A stretch of 64,000 bases of DNA from Nitrosomonas sp. Is35 (GTDB taxonomy: Bacteria; Pseudomonadota; Gammaproteobacteria; Burkholderiales; Nitrosomonadaceae), in NCBI RefSeq assembly GCF_033063295.1, contig NZ_JAWJZH010000001.1:1178001-1242000 (forward strand), read 5' to 3'. The notes under the pieces are model-generated. The model searched no databases, was not told the origin of the DNA, and saw only the letters and a program-made list of their open reading frames with translations. Each line of letters opens with the position of its first letter. Within the stretch, counting starts at the first letter, position 1. Of the stretch, positions 10,604 to 19,923 are shown in pieces. Both the position numbers and the translations under genes were made by a program.

Positions 10604-12166
10604 ATGCATCAGAAAATCCTCATCCTGGACTTTGGTTCGCAGTACACGCAACTGATTGCGCGGCGTGTGCGTGAAACGAACGTCTATTGCGAATTGCATC
10701 CGTACGATGCCAGCCCCGAATTTATCAAAGCCTTTGCACCCAGCGGAATTATCCTTTCCGGCGGTCCCGCTTCAGTCACTGAAGACGAAACACCGCGCGC
10801 GCCGCACATTGTCTTTGAGCTGGGCGTGCCGGTGTTGGGTATTTGCTATGGCATGCAAACGATGGCGGCGCAATTGGGGGGTACGGTTGAGAATGCTGCG
10901 GTACGCGAGTTTGGTTATGCCGAGATACAGACGGCGCAACAGGTCGCGCTGTTTCAGGACATACAAGATCGCACCAGCGCGGACGGAAGCAATGTGTTGG
11001 ATGTGTGGATGAGTCATGGCGACGCGGTGATCGCATTACCGGCCGGATTTAAGGTGATGGCGTGTAACGCAGCGACGCCGATTGCGGCGATGGCGGATGA
11101 CCGGCGGCGCTTTTACGGCATCCAGTTCCATCCCGAAGTGACGCATACGCTGCAAGGCAAAGCGATCATCGAACGGTTTGTGCACGATATTTGTGGCATC
11201 GGGCGCGATTGGAATATGCCGGATTATGTCGAGGAAGCGATCGGTAAAATTCGCGCAACGGTGGGTAACGATCAGGTTATTCTGGGTTTATCCGGCGGTG
11301 TGGATTCCTCAGTGGCGGCGGCATTGATCCATCGCGCCATCGGCGATCAGTTGACCTGTGTTTTCGTTGATAATGGCCTGCTGCGCGCCAATGAAGCCAG
11401 GCAAGTCATGGAAACGTTCGCTAAGAATTTGGCGGTTAAAGTGATTCATGTCGATGCCAGCCGTGATTTCTATCGCAACCTGACCGGCATTACCGATCCG
11501 GAAGCCAAGCGCAAAATTATCGGCCGGGAATTTGTCGAGGTATTTCAGCGCGAATCGGCCAAAATCAGCGACGCCAAATGGCTGGCGCAAGGCACGATTT
11601 ATCCCGATGTGATCGAATCCGCGGGGGGGAAAACCAAGAAAGCGCATACCATCAAGTCACATCACAATGTCGGCGGGTTGCCGGAGACGATGCACCTGAA
11701 ATTGCTCGAACCGTTGCGTGAACTGTTTAAAGACGAAGTGCGCGAATTGGGTTTAGTGCTCGGTTTGCCGCGCGATATGGTTTTCCGCCACCCGTTTCCC
11801 GGTCCCGGTTTGGGTGTGCGCATACTGGGCGAAGTGAAATACGAATACGCCGAATTATTACGACAGGCCGATCACATTTTTATCGAAGAATTGCAGCATT
11901 CCGGTTGGTACGAAAAAACCTCGCAAGCGTTCGCGGTGTTTCTGCCGGTCAAATCCGTCGGCGTGATGGGGGACGGACGTACCTATGAGTACGTCATTGC
12001 GCTCAGAGCCGTACAAACCCAGGATTTCATGACCGCCAACTGGGCGGAACTTCCCTATTCCTTACTCAGCAAGGTTTCCAACCGGATTATTAACGAAATC
12101 CGCGGCATCAACCGTGTCGTCTACGACATTTCCGGCAAACCACCGGCTACCATCGAATGGGAATGA
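10604..12166 (+). CDS. guaA: GMP synthase (glutamine-hydrolysing)
   Basis: 520 residues, full length. Converts XMP to GMP using ATP and glutamine. The class I glutamine amidotransferase domain has the nucleophile Cys in [11 protein letters not shown] and the His/Glu pair in [10 protein letters not shown]; the ATP pyrophosphatase domain has the P-loop [14 protein letters not shown]; the dimerisation domain ends with IEWE, the usual C-terminus. Second gene of guaBA, followed by a strong terminator. Confidence 0.98.
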   Translation: MHQKILILDFGSQYTQLIARRVRETNVYCELHPYDASPEFIKAFAPSGIILSGGPASVTEDETPRAPHIVFELGVPVLGICYGMQTMAAQLGGTVENAAVREFGYAEIQTAQQVALFQDIQDRTSADGSNVLDVWMSHGDAVIALPAGFKVMACNAATPIAAMADDRRRFYGIQFHPEVTHTLQGKAIIERFVHDICGIGRDWNMPDYVEEAIGKIRATVGNDQVILGLSGGVDSSVAAALIHRAIGDQLTCVFVDNGLLRANEARQVMETFAKNLAVKVIHVDASRDFYRNLTGITDPEAKRKIIGREFVEVFQRESAKISDAKWLAQGTIYPDVIESAGGKTKKAHTIKSHHNVGGLPETMHLKLLEPLRELFKDEVRELGLVLGLPRDMVFRHPFPGPGLGVRILGEVKYEYAELLRQADHIFIEELQHSGWYEKTSQAFAVFLPVKSVGVMGDGRTYEYVIALRAVQTQDFMTANWAELPYSLLSKVSNRIINEIRGINRVVYDISGKPPATIEWE

Positions 12167-12213
12167 TTTTATGTTTTGCATTGCCCGGCAATGATTTGTA
12201 AAAACATCCACGA

Positions 12214-12238
12214 AACCCGCTTAAACGCGGGTTTTTTG
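12214..12238 (+). terminator. Rho-independent terminator of guaBA
   Basis: AACCCGC and GCGGGTT form a 7-bp stem around a TTAAAC loop, followed by six T within GTTTTTTG. It lies about 50 bp after the guaA stop. Confidence 0.85.
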
Positions 12239-12419
12239 TTATTTCTGTCTGTGGCGATACCGCGCAATAAAAAGCAACGCCAAGACAGAGCAGAGAGGCC
12301 GTCCGATTCTGCATTGCATTCAAACCTAACAGCGCCTTGCGATGTGGTATAAAATCAAACCGGGAAGCTGCTTGTTTTCATGCAGTGGCTTTGTGATCTA
12401 ATGATGAGAAGGAATCAAC

Positions 12420-12743
12420 ATGTTTCAAACACTTTCTATGCTTATTGTCGTTGTTGCACTGCTGCAAGGTTGTGTTACCTCCAAAGAGGTGTTTCTGGCC
12501 GATGGTACCAAAGGGCATAACATCAACTGTGGTGGCTCCGGAATGAACTATAGCAACTGCCTTGAGAAAGCGGGCGAGGTCTGTGGCACGCGCGGGTATC
12601 ACTTGTTGAATCAGCAAGGCGAAGCGGTTCCTTTCTCTCAGGCAATCCGAGAACTGGGCGCAAATACACAATCGTCATCGGTTGGATATTCGACAACTTC
12701 CGGCGCAATAGTCACTCGTAATCTATTGATCAAATGCAAATAA
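12420..12743 (+). CDS. Small predicted lipoprotein
   Basis: 107 residues. The N-terminus is a lipoprotein signal: MLIVVVALLQGC with the lipobox LLQGC, so Cys18 would be lipidated. The mature part holds four further Cys (NCGGSG, NCLEKA, EVCGTRG, IKCK) and the motif GYHLLNQQG. Such small lipoproteins with a YxxLNxxG pattern are common in proteobacteria but I know no function. A GAGAAGGA site precedes the ATG at good spacing. A 49-codon gene follows after 13 bp and may be co-transcribed. Confidence 0.75.
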   Translation: MFQTLSMLIVVVALLQGCVTSKEVFLADGTKGHNINCGGSGMNYSNCLEKAGEVCGTRGYHLLNQQGEAVPFSQAIRELGANTQSSSVGYSTTSGAIVTRNLLIKCK

Positions 12744-12756
12744 ATGGGGGTGATTT

Positions 12757-12906
12757 ATGAAAGTCGAAGTGACGGTTGAGCTTGAGATAAGTCTGCATAA
12801 AACCAGTATTGCAGATATTAAGAAATTACTGGAAGAAATGATGGATCCAAAAAAGTTTGATGCCTTGGAAGCGATCAGAATAAAAGATGTAAAAATAGGC
12901 GGATAG
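12757..12906 (+). CDS. Small acidic/basic helical protein, 49 residues
   Basis: An ATG with an excellent ribosome site (TGGGGGTGA, 5 bases upstream) opens a 49-codon frame: it starts MKVEVTVELEISLHKTS, then has a charged amphipathic helix (IADIKKLLEEMMDPKKF) and ends RIKDVKIGG. No membrane segment or Cys. It begins 13 bp after the lipoprotein gene, suggesting one transcript. Family not recognised. Confidence 0.55.
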   Translation: MKVEVTVELEISLHKTSIADIKKLLEEMMDPKKFDALEAIRIKDVKIGG

Positions 12907-13120
12907 ATTTTCTTTCGGTCCCAATGGATTGAGATGGGTTTCGCTGCTTTTATCCAGATGAGTGGGAAATATTGATAAACCACGTGAATTACACTCTGCG
13001 TGAATAGGCATGATGGGTAATAATTTTTGCTAAGTTATACTGGTTGAGCGCCTTTGCAGCATATCTCCTTATCTGTAAGAATTCCTAGCGCTGTTTACAG
13101 TATTTAGGAGAATACTGTCG

Positions 13121-13324
13121 ATGAATATACACAAACGCACTCGCTTAACATTATTGGATCGTCAGGAAATCTGGCGCCATTATCAAACCCGTTTCTCAGC
13201 TCAGCAAGATGTGCTGCACTATATTTCCATGTTCTATAACAATCATCGACTGCACTCATATTTGGGATACAAAAGCCCTAATCAATATGAGGTAGAAATT
13301 GAAAATGTAAAGAAAGTTGCTTAA
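13121..13324 (+). pseudogene. Fused remnant of two transposase genes
   Basis: The 67-codon frame starts MNIHKRTRLTLLDRQEIWR, a start seen in IS481-type transposases with a helix-turn-helix, and then passes at about residue 27 straight into AQQDVLHYISMFYNNHRLHS and the following YKSPNQYE, the C-terminus of IS3-family OrfB. All catalytic residues are missing. TGTTTACAGTATT upstream (13091 on) and GTTGTCCGGTTTTACTTGAT downstream (13328 on) may be left and right ends of the two elements. It is a deletion product, not a functional gene. Confidence 0.6.
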
Positions 13325-13562
13325 CTGGGTTGTCCGGTTTTACTTGATCATGTTAGTTTTGGCGAAGATGAGGATGCGCTCTATTGGGTCTTTTTCCATT
13401 ACTTTCAGTCAGATTTCTTGCGTCTGTCGGAGCACTCACTAATCGACCAACACCGCTAGTATCTGGTGGGTGAGTGGTTATCGAGCGATGCTTCAAGCGA
13501 AAGTTTTTAGCAGCTTACGGGTGAAAATGGCATTGACTGCTCCTTGTCTTTCATATTTCACC

Positions 13563-13991
13563 TCATAGTTTGGGGGCTGGCGTGTTTTTTCTCCACTGCC
13601 AAGGCGGGGTAGGGGAATCTAATTTCCATAATCCGGATTGTGATGATTTTGCTTTATTTTGTATGTCATACAATCCCTTATTAGTTACATATTTATCAAA
13701 AACCCAAGCCATGCCGCGTTTGATTTGCTCGGTGTTGGCATCTATTCCTTCACATGTAACATAGGCAACAGTGCGGCCATGACTATCTTTGCTTTTGGGC
13801 GCTACTTCAGCATTTTTATTCAAACAAATTTCCGATAAAGATAACTTTGAATCAAGACCGAATCTTTGGCGTTTTTCGGGTGCGTCAATTTCAGCGAGCC
13901 GAACAACTATTTGATGATGATCGCAACTTGCAACCAATGTATCCCCATTGGTGACGGAAATAACGAAACACATGAGTGTAGTTGTCAGCAT
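13563..13991 (-). CDS. Secreted thermonuclease-family (SNase-like) nuclease
   Basis: 142 residues. A short hydrophobic start (MLTTTLMCFVISVTNGD) is followed by the staphylococcal-nuclease fold signature: TNGDTLVASCD, VRLAEIDAPEKRQRFG with the metal-site Asp, DSHGRTVAYVTCEG with the key Arg, and NTEQIKRGMAWVFDKY. Family members cut DNA and RNA with calcium. The signal peptide is unusually short because the nuclease domain seems to start at about residue 14, so export is uncertain. AAGGA precedes the ATG at 7 bases. It sits 12 bp downstream of the HAF-repeat gene on the same strand. Confidence 0.8.
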   Translation of the reverse strand: MLTTTLMCFVISVTNGDTLVASCDHHQIVVRLAEIDAPEKRQRFGLDSKLSLSEICLNKNAEVAPKSKDSHGRTVAYVTCEGIDANTEQIKRGMAWVFDKYVTNKGLYDIQNKAKSSQSGLWKLDSPTPPWQWRKNTPAPKL

Positions 13992-15148
13992 TCAGTATTC
14001 CTTTTATGAGTTCAATTCTGTTTTGGTTCTGAAAAATAGCAATCCCAGCCCCACCAGCAGCAGCGTATAAGTTGACGGTTCAGGCACAGATGGAATAGGG
14101 AGAAGAGGGGGAGGCCCGATTATAGGAAACTCAGGAATATCAAAAGGTGAAAGCAAAAATGCCTGCCGATCACTGCCGTTCAGTGATCCATGCCCAACAA
14201 TTTGTCCAAGGTTGTTGATGGCTTCGGGCTGAATCCAATCCCATCCGGCTTCGATTACTGGAGCAAGTTGCATAAGGTTGATCATTACACCATCGCTATA
14301 TAAAAAAGGATGGGCACGTTCAGTAGCAGTGTCAGACCAGCCAACTATCTGTCCGGAATCATTAATATCATTGGCCCAACTTCTTGCTCCGCCTAAAGTT
14401 CCAATGCTAGTCATGTTTGTACCATTTGTATCAGTAATGAAGGCGATATAATTATTACTGGTATCTTCCGAGAATCCCGTCACTTGCCCAGAGTTGTTAA
14501 TTCCAGTTGCATAGCTGTAATATCCGCCCAAAGTACCCAAATCAGTCATGCCTATACCGTTCGGCCCCGTGATGAATGCATGGAGAATACCGCTACGGAG
14601 AGGGTTTGAATATCCAACTACCTGTCCGGAATCGTTAATGTCTGTGGCGTAACTTTCTCTTCCTCCCAACGTACCTAAGTCAGTCATCCCTACTCCGTTA
14701 GAACCCGTAATGAATGCGTGAGTTGAATAGTTGGAATCAACATAAGAATATCCCGCTACTTGTCCAGAATTATTGATGGCCGATCCTACGCTATATCCTG
14801 TGGAGTAACTCGAGCTTGTGCCACCCAAAGTACCTAGGTCTGTAATGCCTGTGCCATTGGTGTCCGTGATAAAAGCATGGTTAGATCTGTTATGTCCCGT
14901 TACTTGTCCAGAATCGTTGATACCAAAGGCTGTGTGTGGGCCGCCAAGAAGCTCAATCATATTCGCACCGTTTGCTTCTGTAACGAAGGCCTTTGCGCCT
15001 TCATTAAGATATCCCACCACCTGTCCTAAATTGTTGATGTCTTTGGCAACGCTTGATGGTGCACCTAATGTACCCAGACTGGTAATTGACCATTCGGCAT
15101 TGGCTGATGTCGATGCAATGAGTAGGGATGCTGCTGCTATTTTTATTA

Positions 15149-15952
15149 GGGCCTGTTAACGCTATTTGATATAATTTGGTGATGGAAATCACCGAAACTC
15201 AATATCAACAGATCGAGCACTGCCTGCCGCGTCAGCGTGGCAACGTCAGCCATTCCAATCTGCAAGTTCTCAATGCCATTCTTTACGTTGCCGAGCATGG
15301 CTGCAAGTGGCGAGGACTGCCCAAGCGATTCGGCAACTGGCATACCATCTATACCCGCATGAATCGCTGGGCAAAGAGTGGTGTACTGAGCCATGTATTT
15401 GGGCAACTTCAGCATCAGCAAATCATCCGTATCCGTATTGAAACTGTTTCGCTGGACAGCACCAGCATCAAAGTCCATCCCGACGGTACGGGTGCGTTAA
15501 AAAAAACGGCCCCCAATCCATCGGAAAATCTCGAGGTGGATGGACCACCAAAATTCATCTGGTTGCCGCAGATTCCAGAACAACCATAAGCTTTGCCCTC
15601 TCGCCCGGTCACGCCCACGATGCGCCAGAGGGCAGGCAGCTTTTGCTTTCCCTCGGTCCCGTCAATACGCCCACCTACCTGCTGATGGATCGTGCTTATG
15701 AGGGCGACCAAACCCGGCAACTGGCACTAGATTTAGGTTACATCCCGGTTGTTCCGCCCAAAGCAAATCGCTTGTCACCCTGGGAATACAACCGTGCCAT
15801 GTACAAAAAACGCAACGAGATCGAACGATTGTTCAGAAGGCTCAAGGGATTTCGCCGCATCTTCTCCAGGTTCGATAAGCTCGATGTCGTCTTCATCTCC
15901 TTTATCCACTTCGCTCTCATCGTCGAAGCAATCAGATTGTGTTAACAGGCCC
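15149..15952 (+). mobile_element. IS5-family (IS427-like) insertion sequence, copy 2, 804 bp
   Basis: Same ends as copy 1 (GGGCCTGTTAAC at both termini, inverted), flanked by TA at 15147-15148 and 15953-15954. One base differs from copies 1 and 3 by eye: A at 15735, where copy 3 has G at 28150, a silent Leu change. It lies antiparallel to the PEP-CTERM gene it breaks. Confidence 0.95.
15176..15945 (+). CDS. IS5-family transposase, two frames joined by a probable -1 frameshift (copy 2)
   Basis: Frame one runs 15176-15589; the slip site is the A run 15499-15506 in TTAAAAAAAACGG; the second frame ends at 15945. The joined 256-residue protein carries the helical N-terminal domain (NAILYVAEHGCKWRGLPKRF) and the DDE residues listed for copy 1. 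Protein identical to copies 1 and 3 as far as read. Confidence 0.85.
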
Positions 15953-16001
15953 TAGTTCTTTTTTCATGATCGATCTCCGTTTCTATGGAAGGTGTGCTCC
16001 T

Positions 16002-16583
16002 TTATTGCTTCGCTTGCCTGTGTCCCATATACCCAAACAACCCTAACCCCGCCAGCAGCAGCGTGTAGGTGGATGGTTCCGGCACCGCTACCAGCGGCAC
16101 ATCGCCATGGTGTACAGGCCATACGCCGAAGAAAGTAATTGTTGACTCGGTGAATGGGTAAGAGTCCAGCATTGCTGGTGAAAAGGCATTCGGATACAGT
16201 CTTCCACCTATCAAGAGTCCATCTTCAGCCCAATACCAAAAGTTATTACCCCAGGACTCCAGTGGCGGCAACGGAATTGATCCCGGGCCTCCCCATCCGA
16301 TAATAATGGAGTGATTGGCCACAAAATTTATTAAATCTCTCCATTGCGGTATTGCCCAATCGCCGGTTCCACCCAGCTCAAAAGTTGGCATAAAAGCATC
16401 ATACCCTGAATAATTCAATCCTAAATCCAGCGTATGTTTTGGCGCCGCCCAAGTCAGCCTGGTATCCGTATCGTAATAAGCCATCCCGCTCAATCTTGGT
16501 TCAAGCGTTGCGTTGGCTGCAAAAGATGCGCACAGCATTAATCCACCAATTGCCGCTGCGATTCTGTTTTTCTTGTTTTTCAT
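16002..16583 (-). CDS. PEP-CTERM surface protein
   Basis: 193 residues from the ATG at 16581-16583, preceded by AAGGGG. A signal peptide (RIAAAIGGLMLCASFAANA) and a C-terminal PEP-CTERM signal (VPEPSTYTLLLAGLGLFGYM, ending HRQAKQ) bracket a mature domain with ARLSGMAYYDTDTRLTW-like and NYSGYDAFMPTFELGGTGDW segments. The YYDTDTRLTWxxP and W..A pattern with WRLPT-like wording (WAIPQWRDLINFV) recalls DUF1566/Lcl-type domains that are common in PEP-CTERM proteins. Same strand as the neighbouring HAF gene, about 35 bp upstream of its start; role in exopolysaccharide-linked surface matrix is inferred from the sorting tag only. Confidence 0.85.
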   Translation of the reverse strand: MKNKKNRIAAAIGGLMLCASFAANATLEPRLSGMAYYDTDTRLTWAAPKHTLDLGLNYSGYDAFMPTFELGGTGDWAIPQWRDLINFVANHSIIIGWGGPGSIPLPPLESWGNNFWYWAEDGLLIGGRLYPNAFSPAMLDSYPFTESTITFFGVWPVHHGDVPLVAVPEPSTYTLLLAGLGLFGYMGHRQAKQ

Positions 16584-16589
16584 TTTCAA

Positions 16590-17342
16590 CCCCTTTTTAT
16601 TTACTCCCCGCCTTGCACTTGCATGGCTCCGTTTCGCACTAGTCTGAGAGCATTGAAATTTTAGTCATCGTGGTTTGATTCTTTGTTTGTTTGGACTGCC
16701 GCCACTGCCTTAAATACACCAATCTTTGCGTGAAACTCTTCTTCATTCATCGCTGGCGATTTCTTTCATGAATTCCATCTTCTCCAGGCTGTTGTTGGAT
16801 AAATCTATCATTGGTTGTTCTGCATTATTATTCAAATATTTTTCTGGAATTTTGTCATTATTTTTCAATCGCTTGCGTGGTTTTTTCTAATTCCAGAATA
16901 GATTTATCCGGAAACAAGAATCGTAACTTATTTCATTTGATGCTAACGATATTGATTTTATTATTATGTTTGGTATTAAGTAAACAAGCGAATGCTTAAC
17001 TATATGTATTACATAACGAATAATCCTTGCCATGACTTTGGTCTGTTTATTCCCGCTTTGTGTCCATGCAGCAGCATGGGGCAAAAGCGACTGCTGGAGG
17101 GTTATCCACGAACTGCTTGATGTGCCGTTCATGGCTTCCATGAGTTGCCCGGTCGCGTTGCACCAGTACAGTTCACCATGGCCAAATACCCGCAACTTCT
17201 ATTTGATGGGGTCGAAAAAACGAGGAGGCTGCAAACAGTTCCGAATTTCCGGTCAGTTAAATAAAGTTAAATTTCTCTTAATGCGATGTCGTGCGCTATG
17301 ATGACCAGCACTCATAGTATTTAATGCTCAACTGACAATAGG
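16590..17342. other. Long non-coding or decayed interval
   Basis: No convincing gene. Open frames at 16811-16999, 17032-17301 (plus) and 16887-17195 (minus) lack ribosome sites, family resemblance and consistent coding character. In one plus frame a stretch from about 17075 to 17265 reads MGQKRLLEGYPRTA, a TGA stop, then CAVHGFHELPGRVAPV and MAKYPQLLFDGVEKTRR, which may be a degraded gene. The promoter of the next gene should lie in the last 60 bp. Confidence 0.4.
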
Positions 17343-19829
17343 ATGGGAATGAAACGGGAATTCAAGAAGCCGGTTAGCTGGCTCGGGGGCAGGGATCTTC
17401 TGACCAGTCTCAAAAGCATTATTTCCTCTACAGTGAATGGTGAGAAGCAAGATCCCAGGGATTGGATGTTTGCTGAAACCATTTCAATGAAGCGCTGCAC
17501 TGGCAATAAGCAAGAACCCTACTGGTTTGATTACATTGCGGATACCGGCGACGGCATGAGCGCGGTCTATAACGTCGCGTATTTGTGCATGAGCGATCTC
17601 TGGCTTAAAAGTGAAGTGCCGGGTAAGGAGCAGATTTCGTTATCTCCAACCGAAGGCTATGATCTTCAATTACCGCGCGGTGAGTTTTTATTTGTCGGCG
17701 GCGATACGGCTTACCATGTGGCAGATGTGGCTTCGCTCAAAGAGCGGTTCCAGACGCCTTTTAATTGGGCTTATGTCGACATCTGTGCCGCTACAGGGAA
17801 AAAGGTCGAGCAACGTCCGATTTTTGGTATACCGGCCAATCATGATTATTATGATGCATTGGATGGTTTTAACCGGCAGTTCTGTGAACCGATCAGTAAA
17901 AATCTTCAGGCGAATGTGCGCGAGCAAGAAAATCTGCAAGATCCTCAGTTGGGTCTGTACGGATTCACGCGGATGCAAAGAAGCAGTTATGTCGCGCTGG
18001 AATTGCCTTTTGACTGGAAATTATGGGGATTCGATGCGCAAAATGGCAAAATGGATAAGCGGCAGCAAGCTTTTTTTGTATCGACTTTCTGCGACAATTT
18101 GGTAGCCAGTGGCGCGTTATTTGATACAGACAAAAAAGCGGAAGTACAAGAAGCTTTGCAAGCTGCAATACCCGGTAAATTAATTGTTGCCACACCCGAA
18201 CCCAGTACTGTCTTTGGCAAGTGTGCCGCGGAAGATGCGCCGATGACGAGATCGTTTGAGCATTTGGGGCTGGAGCCCGGTTTTCTGCATGACGGCAAAC
18301 TGAACAGCAACAAATGCCGCTTGGATATTTCGGGGGATACGCATCATTACGCGCGTTACTGGGGCAACAAAAATGAAAATGGCGAACCTGGTAATTACGC
18401 TTCCGTGGTCGCTGGCGGCGGTGGCGCTTTTTTGCACCCGAGCCATACCGATGCCGGAGAAATAAAAAAACAGCGGGTTTATCCGGAAGAATCCGATTCC
18501 CATTGCGAAATCACGCGGAGAATTCTGAATCCATGGAACATTCTTTGGCGTGGTAGTGTTGGGTTAATCGGCGCCATCGTGGCTTTGGTGACTTATTTTG
18601 CAGTGACTATTCCGCAAAGCACTTCGTCCTTATTCAGGTATTTCTTGGATAATTTACCTGCACTCGATGCAGATCAGTATTTCCTGGAACGTATCCAGCA
18701 AGGGCTTCTTATTGCTGATACACATCACTATTTCGAATTATCGTATGGGTTCGATTTGGTTTATATCTTTCTATTCATCGTGTTCTTGCTTGCATGGAAG
18801 AGGATGAGCATACCGGAGTTATCAAAAGTCAAATACAGTGACTTGCAGGATGAATGGGAACGGTTCCGTACGGCATTCCTCATACCCGTTTCTTTATGGA
18901 TAATTCCGTTACTATTTCTGGTGCTTTGGCCAAGAGAATCATCTCCCGCTTCTTTCCAAGCTTCATGGTTGATCGGTTTGTTTGTATTTGCAGCGCTGCT
19001 GATATTTGATTTGAACCGGAGCTACAGCGATGTTTTATCGGACCGGTCTAAAATCCGGCATCAAACCTGGTGGGATTCTTTTCCTTTATGGGTATTGAAT
19101 GTGATGGGGATTGTTTGTATCGCATTTGTTTTTTTGCATTACGGTGTTTACAAGGCATCCGTGATGAGTTTTGATTTGCTGGCGATCATTCTTTGGTCCT
19201 TAGTCATAGCCGGTTTTACCGCATTCCCGTTTTTTGATACCGGCAAGCTCGGTATAGCCAGAGCCAATTGGGGTAAGTTCCTGGCGATAGGTTTCTGGCA
19301 TGCGCTATTGCAAATTTCAATACCGGTTTGTTTGGCGCTGTATGCCAGTTTGACTGAGTGGTTAGTAATTTGCACAGTGACAATCGCGATTACTGTGGCT
19401 GCCGGTTTCTTGTTTTCTAGTGAGCATTTAACCAAAAATTTTTCACCGGAAATTCAGAAAAAAATCGGTAACGGTATGTTGATGGCATGGATTATCATCG
19501 GAATGGCCGTATTTTTTGCAGCAACGCGGGGGGAGCCTGTTCCTGTGGATGGTTGGCGTTTGCTGATGGCTTTGCTATCGGGCGCGATTTTCAGCTGTAT
19601 TTGGCTAGGCTGGTATTTCGCGGTATCGCTGGCGTTCAATTGCCATAACGGCGAGGCCGGAGGAGGGGCGAGGTCTGAACGCTATCGTCACATCATTCGC
19701 TTTAAGTTGACCGAGAATACGTTGACCGGTTATGTCATCGGCATTGATACCCCCATGACAGATCTCAAGACACAAGCGCCTAAATTCCGTTTGGTGGATG
19801 TATTTACGCTACAGGCAAAGAACGAGTAA
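17343..19829 (+). CDS. Metallophosphoesterase fused to a multi-span membrane domain
   Basis: 828 residues. The N-terminal half carries the five-block calcineurin-like phosphoesterase metal site: YIADTGDG (about 65-71), FVGGDTAYHV (117-126), the ANHD form of GNHD in GIPANHDYYDAL (162-173), and SGDTHHYARYW (330-340) for the last His pair. From about residue 395 the protein is a membrane domain with some nine hydrophobic helices (for example VGLIGAIVALVTYFAV, YIFLFIVFLLAW, IILWSLVIAGFTAFPFF), ending in a cytosolic tail (FKLTENTLTGYVIGIDTP). Substrate unknown; the size and the fused membrane part are unusual for the superfamily. Two starts (17343 and 17349) are possible. The 159-residue membrane protein downstream is on the other strand. 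Confidence 0.75.
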   Translation: MGMKREFKKPVSWLGGRDLLTSLKSIISSTVNGEKQDPRDWMFAETISMKRCTGNKQEPYWFDYIADTGDGMSAVYNVAYLCMSDLWLKSEVPGKEQISLSPTEGYDLQLPRGEFLFVGGDTAYHVADVASLKERFQTPFNWAYVDICAATGKKVEQRPIFGIPANHDYYDALDGFNRQFCEPISKNLQANVREQENLQDPQLGLYGFTRMQRSSYVALELPFDWKLWGFDAQNGKMDKRQQAFFVSTFCDNLVASGALFDTDKKAEVQEALQAAIPGKLIVATPEPSTVFGKCAAEDAPMTRSFEHLGLEPGFLHDGKLNSNKCRLDISGDTHHYARYWGNKNENGEPGNYASVVAGGGGAFLHPSHTDAGEIKKQRVYPEESDSHCEITRRILNPWNILWRGSVGLIGAIVALVTYFAVTIPQSTSSLFRYFLDNLPALDADQYFLERIQQGLLIADTHHYFELSYGFDLVYIFLFIVFLLAWKRMSIPELSKVKYSDLQDEWERFRTAFLIPVSLWIIPLLFLVLWPRESSPASFQASWLIGLFVFAALLIFDLNRSYSDVLSDRSKIRHQTWWDSFPLWVLNVMGIVCIAFVFLHYGVYKASVMSFDLLAIILWSLVIAGFTAFPFFDTGKLGIARANWGKFLAIGFWHALLQISIPVCLALYASLTEWLVICTVTIAITVAAGFLFSSEHLTKNFSPEIQKKIGNGMLMAWIIIGMAVFFAATRGEPVPVDGWRLLMALLSGAIFSCIWLGWYFAVSLAFNCHNGEAGGGARSERYRHIIRFKLTENTLTGYVIGIDTPMTDLKTQAPKFRLVDVFTLQAKNE

Positions 19830-19923
19830 ATTCGCATTATCTTTGATCAGACGGGAATGTGTTATCCCACGACCGTCGTAGTAAGGATGTGTTGAGAGCG
19901 GTGGTGCCATTTGGCTTTATGCT

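Larger units (their letters stand above)
14004..15967 (-). pseudogene. HAF-repeat PEP-CTERM protein gene, interrupted by IS5 copy 2 in its signal peptide
   Basis: Removing 15149-15952 and one TA joins the ATG at 15965-15967 (MKKEL) to IKIAAASLLIASTSANA, a signal peptide, and gives a 385-residue protein. The mature part consists of about seven HAF-type repeats of 38-45 residues, with the recurrent elements GTLGG, INDSGQVVGYS and HAFITGSNGVGMTDLG, probably a beta-propeller. The C-terminus is a PEP-CTERM sorting signal (VPEPSTYTLLLVGLGLLFF, then basic residues), which directs exosortase-dependent surface attachment. As it stands the part downstream of the IS (to 15148) has no signal peptide in frame; an internal ATG at 15018-15020 could give a cytoplasmic 338-residue fragment. 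Confidence 0.88.

Noticed and set aside
14004..15020. HAF-type repeats as a tandem DNA repeat or CRISPR-like array
   Set aside because: The repeats are at the protein level, vary in sequence and length, and have no uniform spacers.
15643..15945. Separate second transposase gene in each IS5 copy
   Set aside because: The ATG is in the middle of a domain; the sequence fits as the frameshifted continuation of the first frame.
16887..17195. 102-codon open frame on the minus strand
   Set aside because: No ribosome site, no recognisable domain, and mixed character; could not be supported as a gene.
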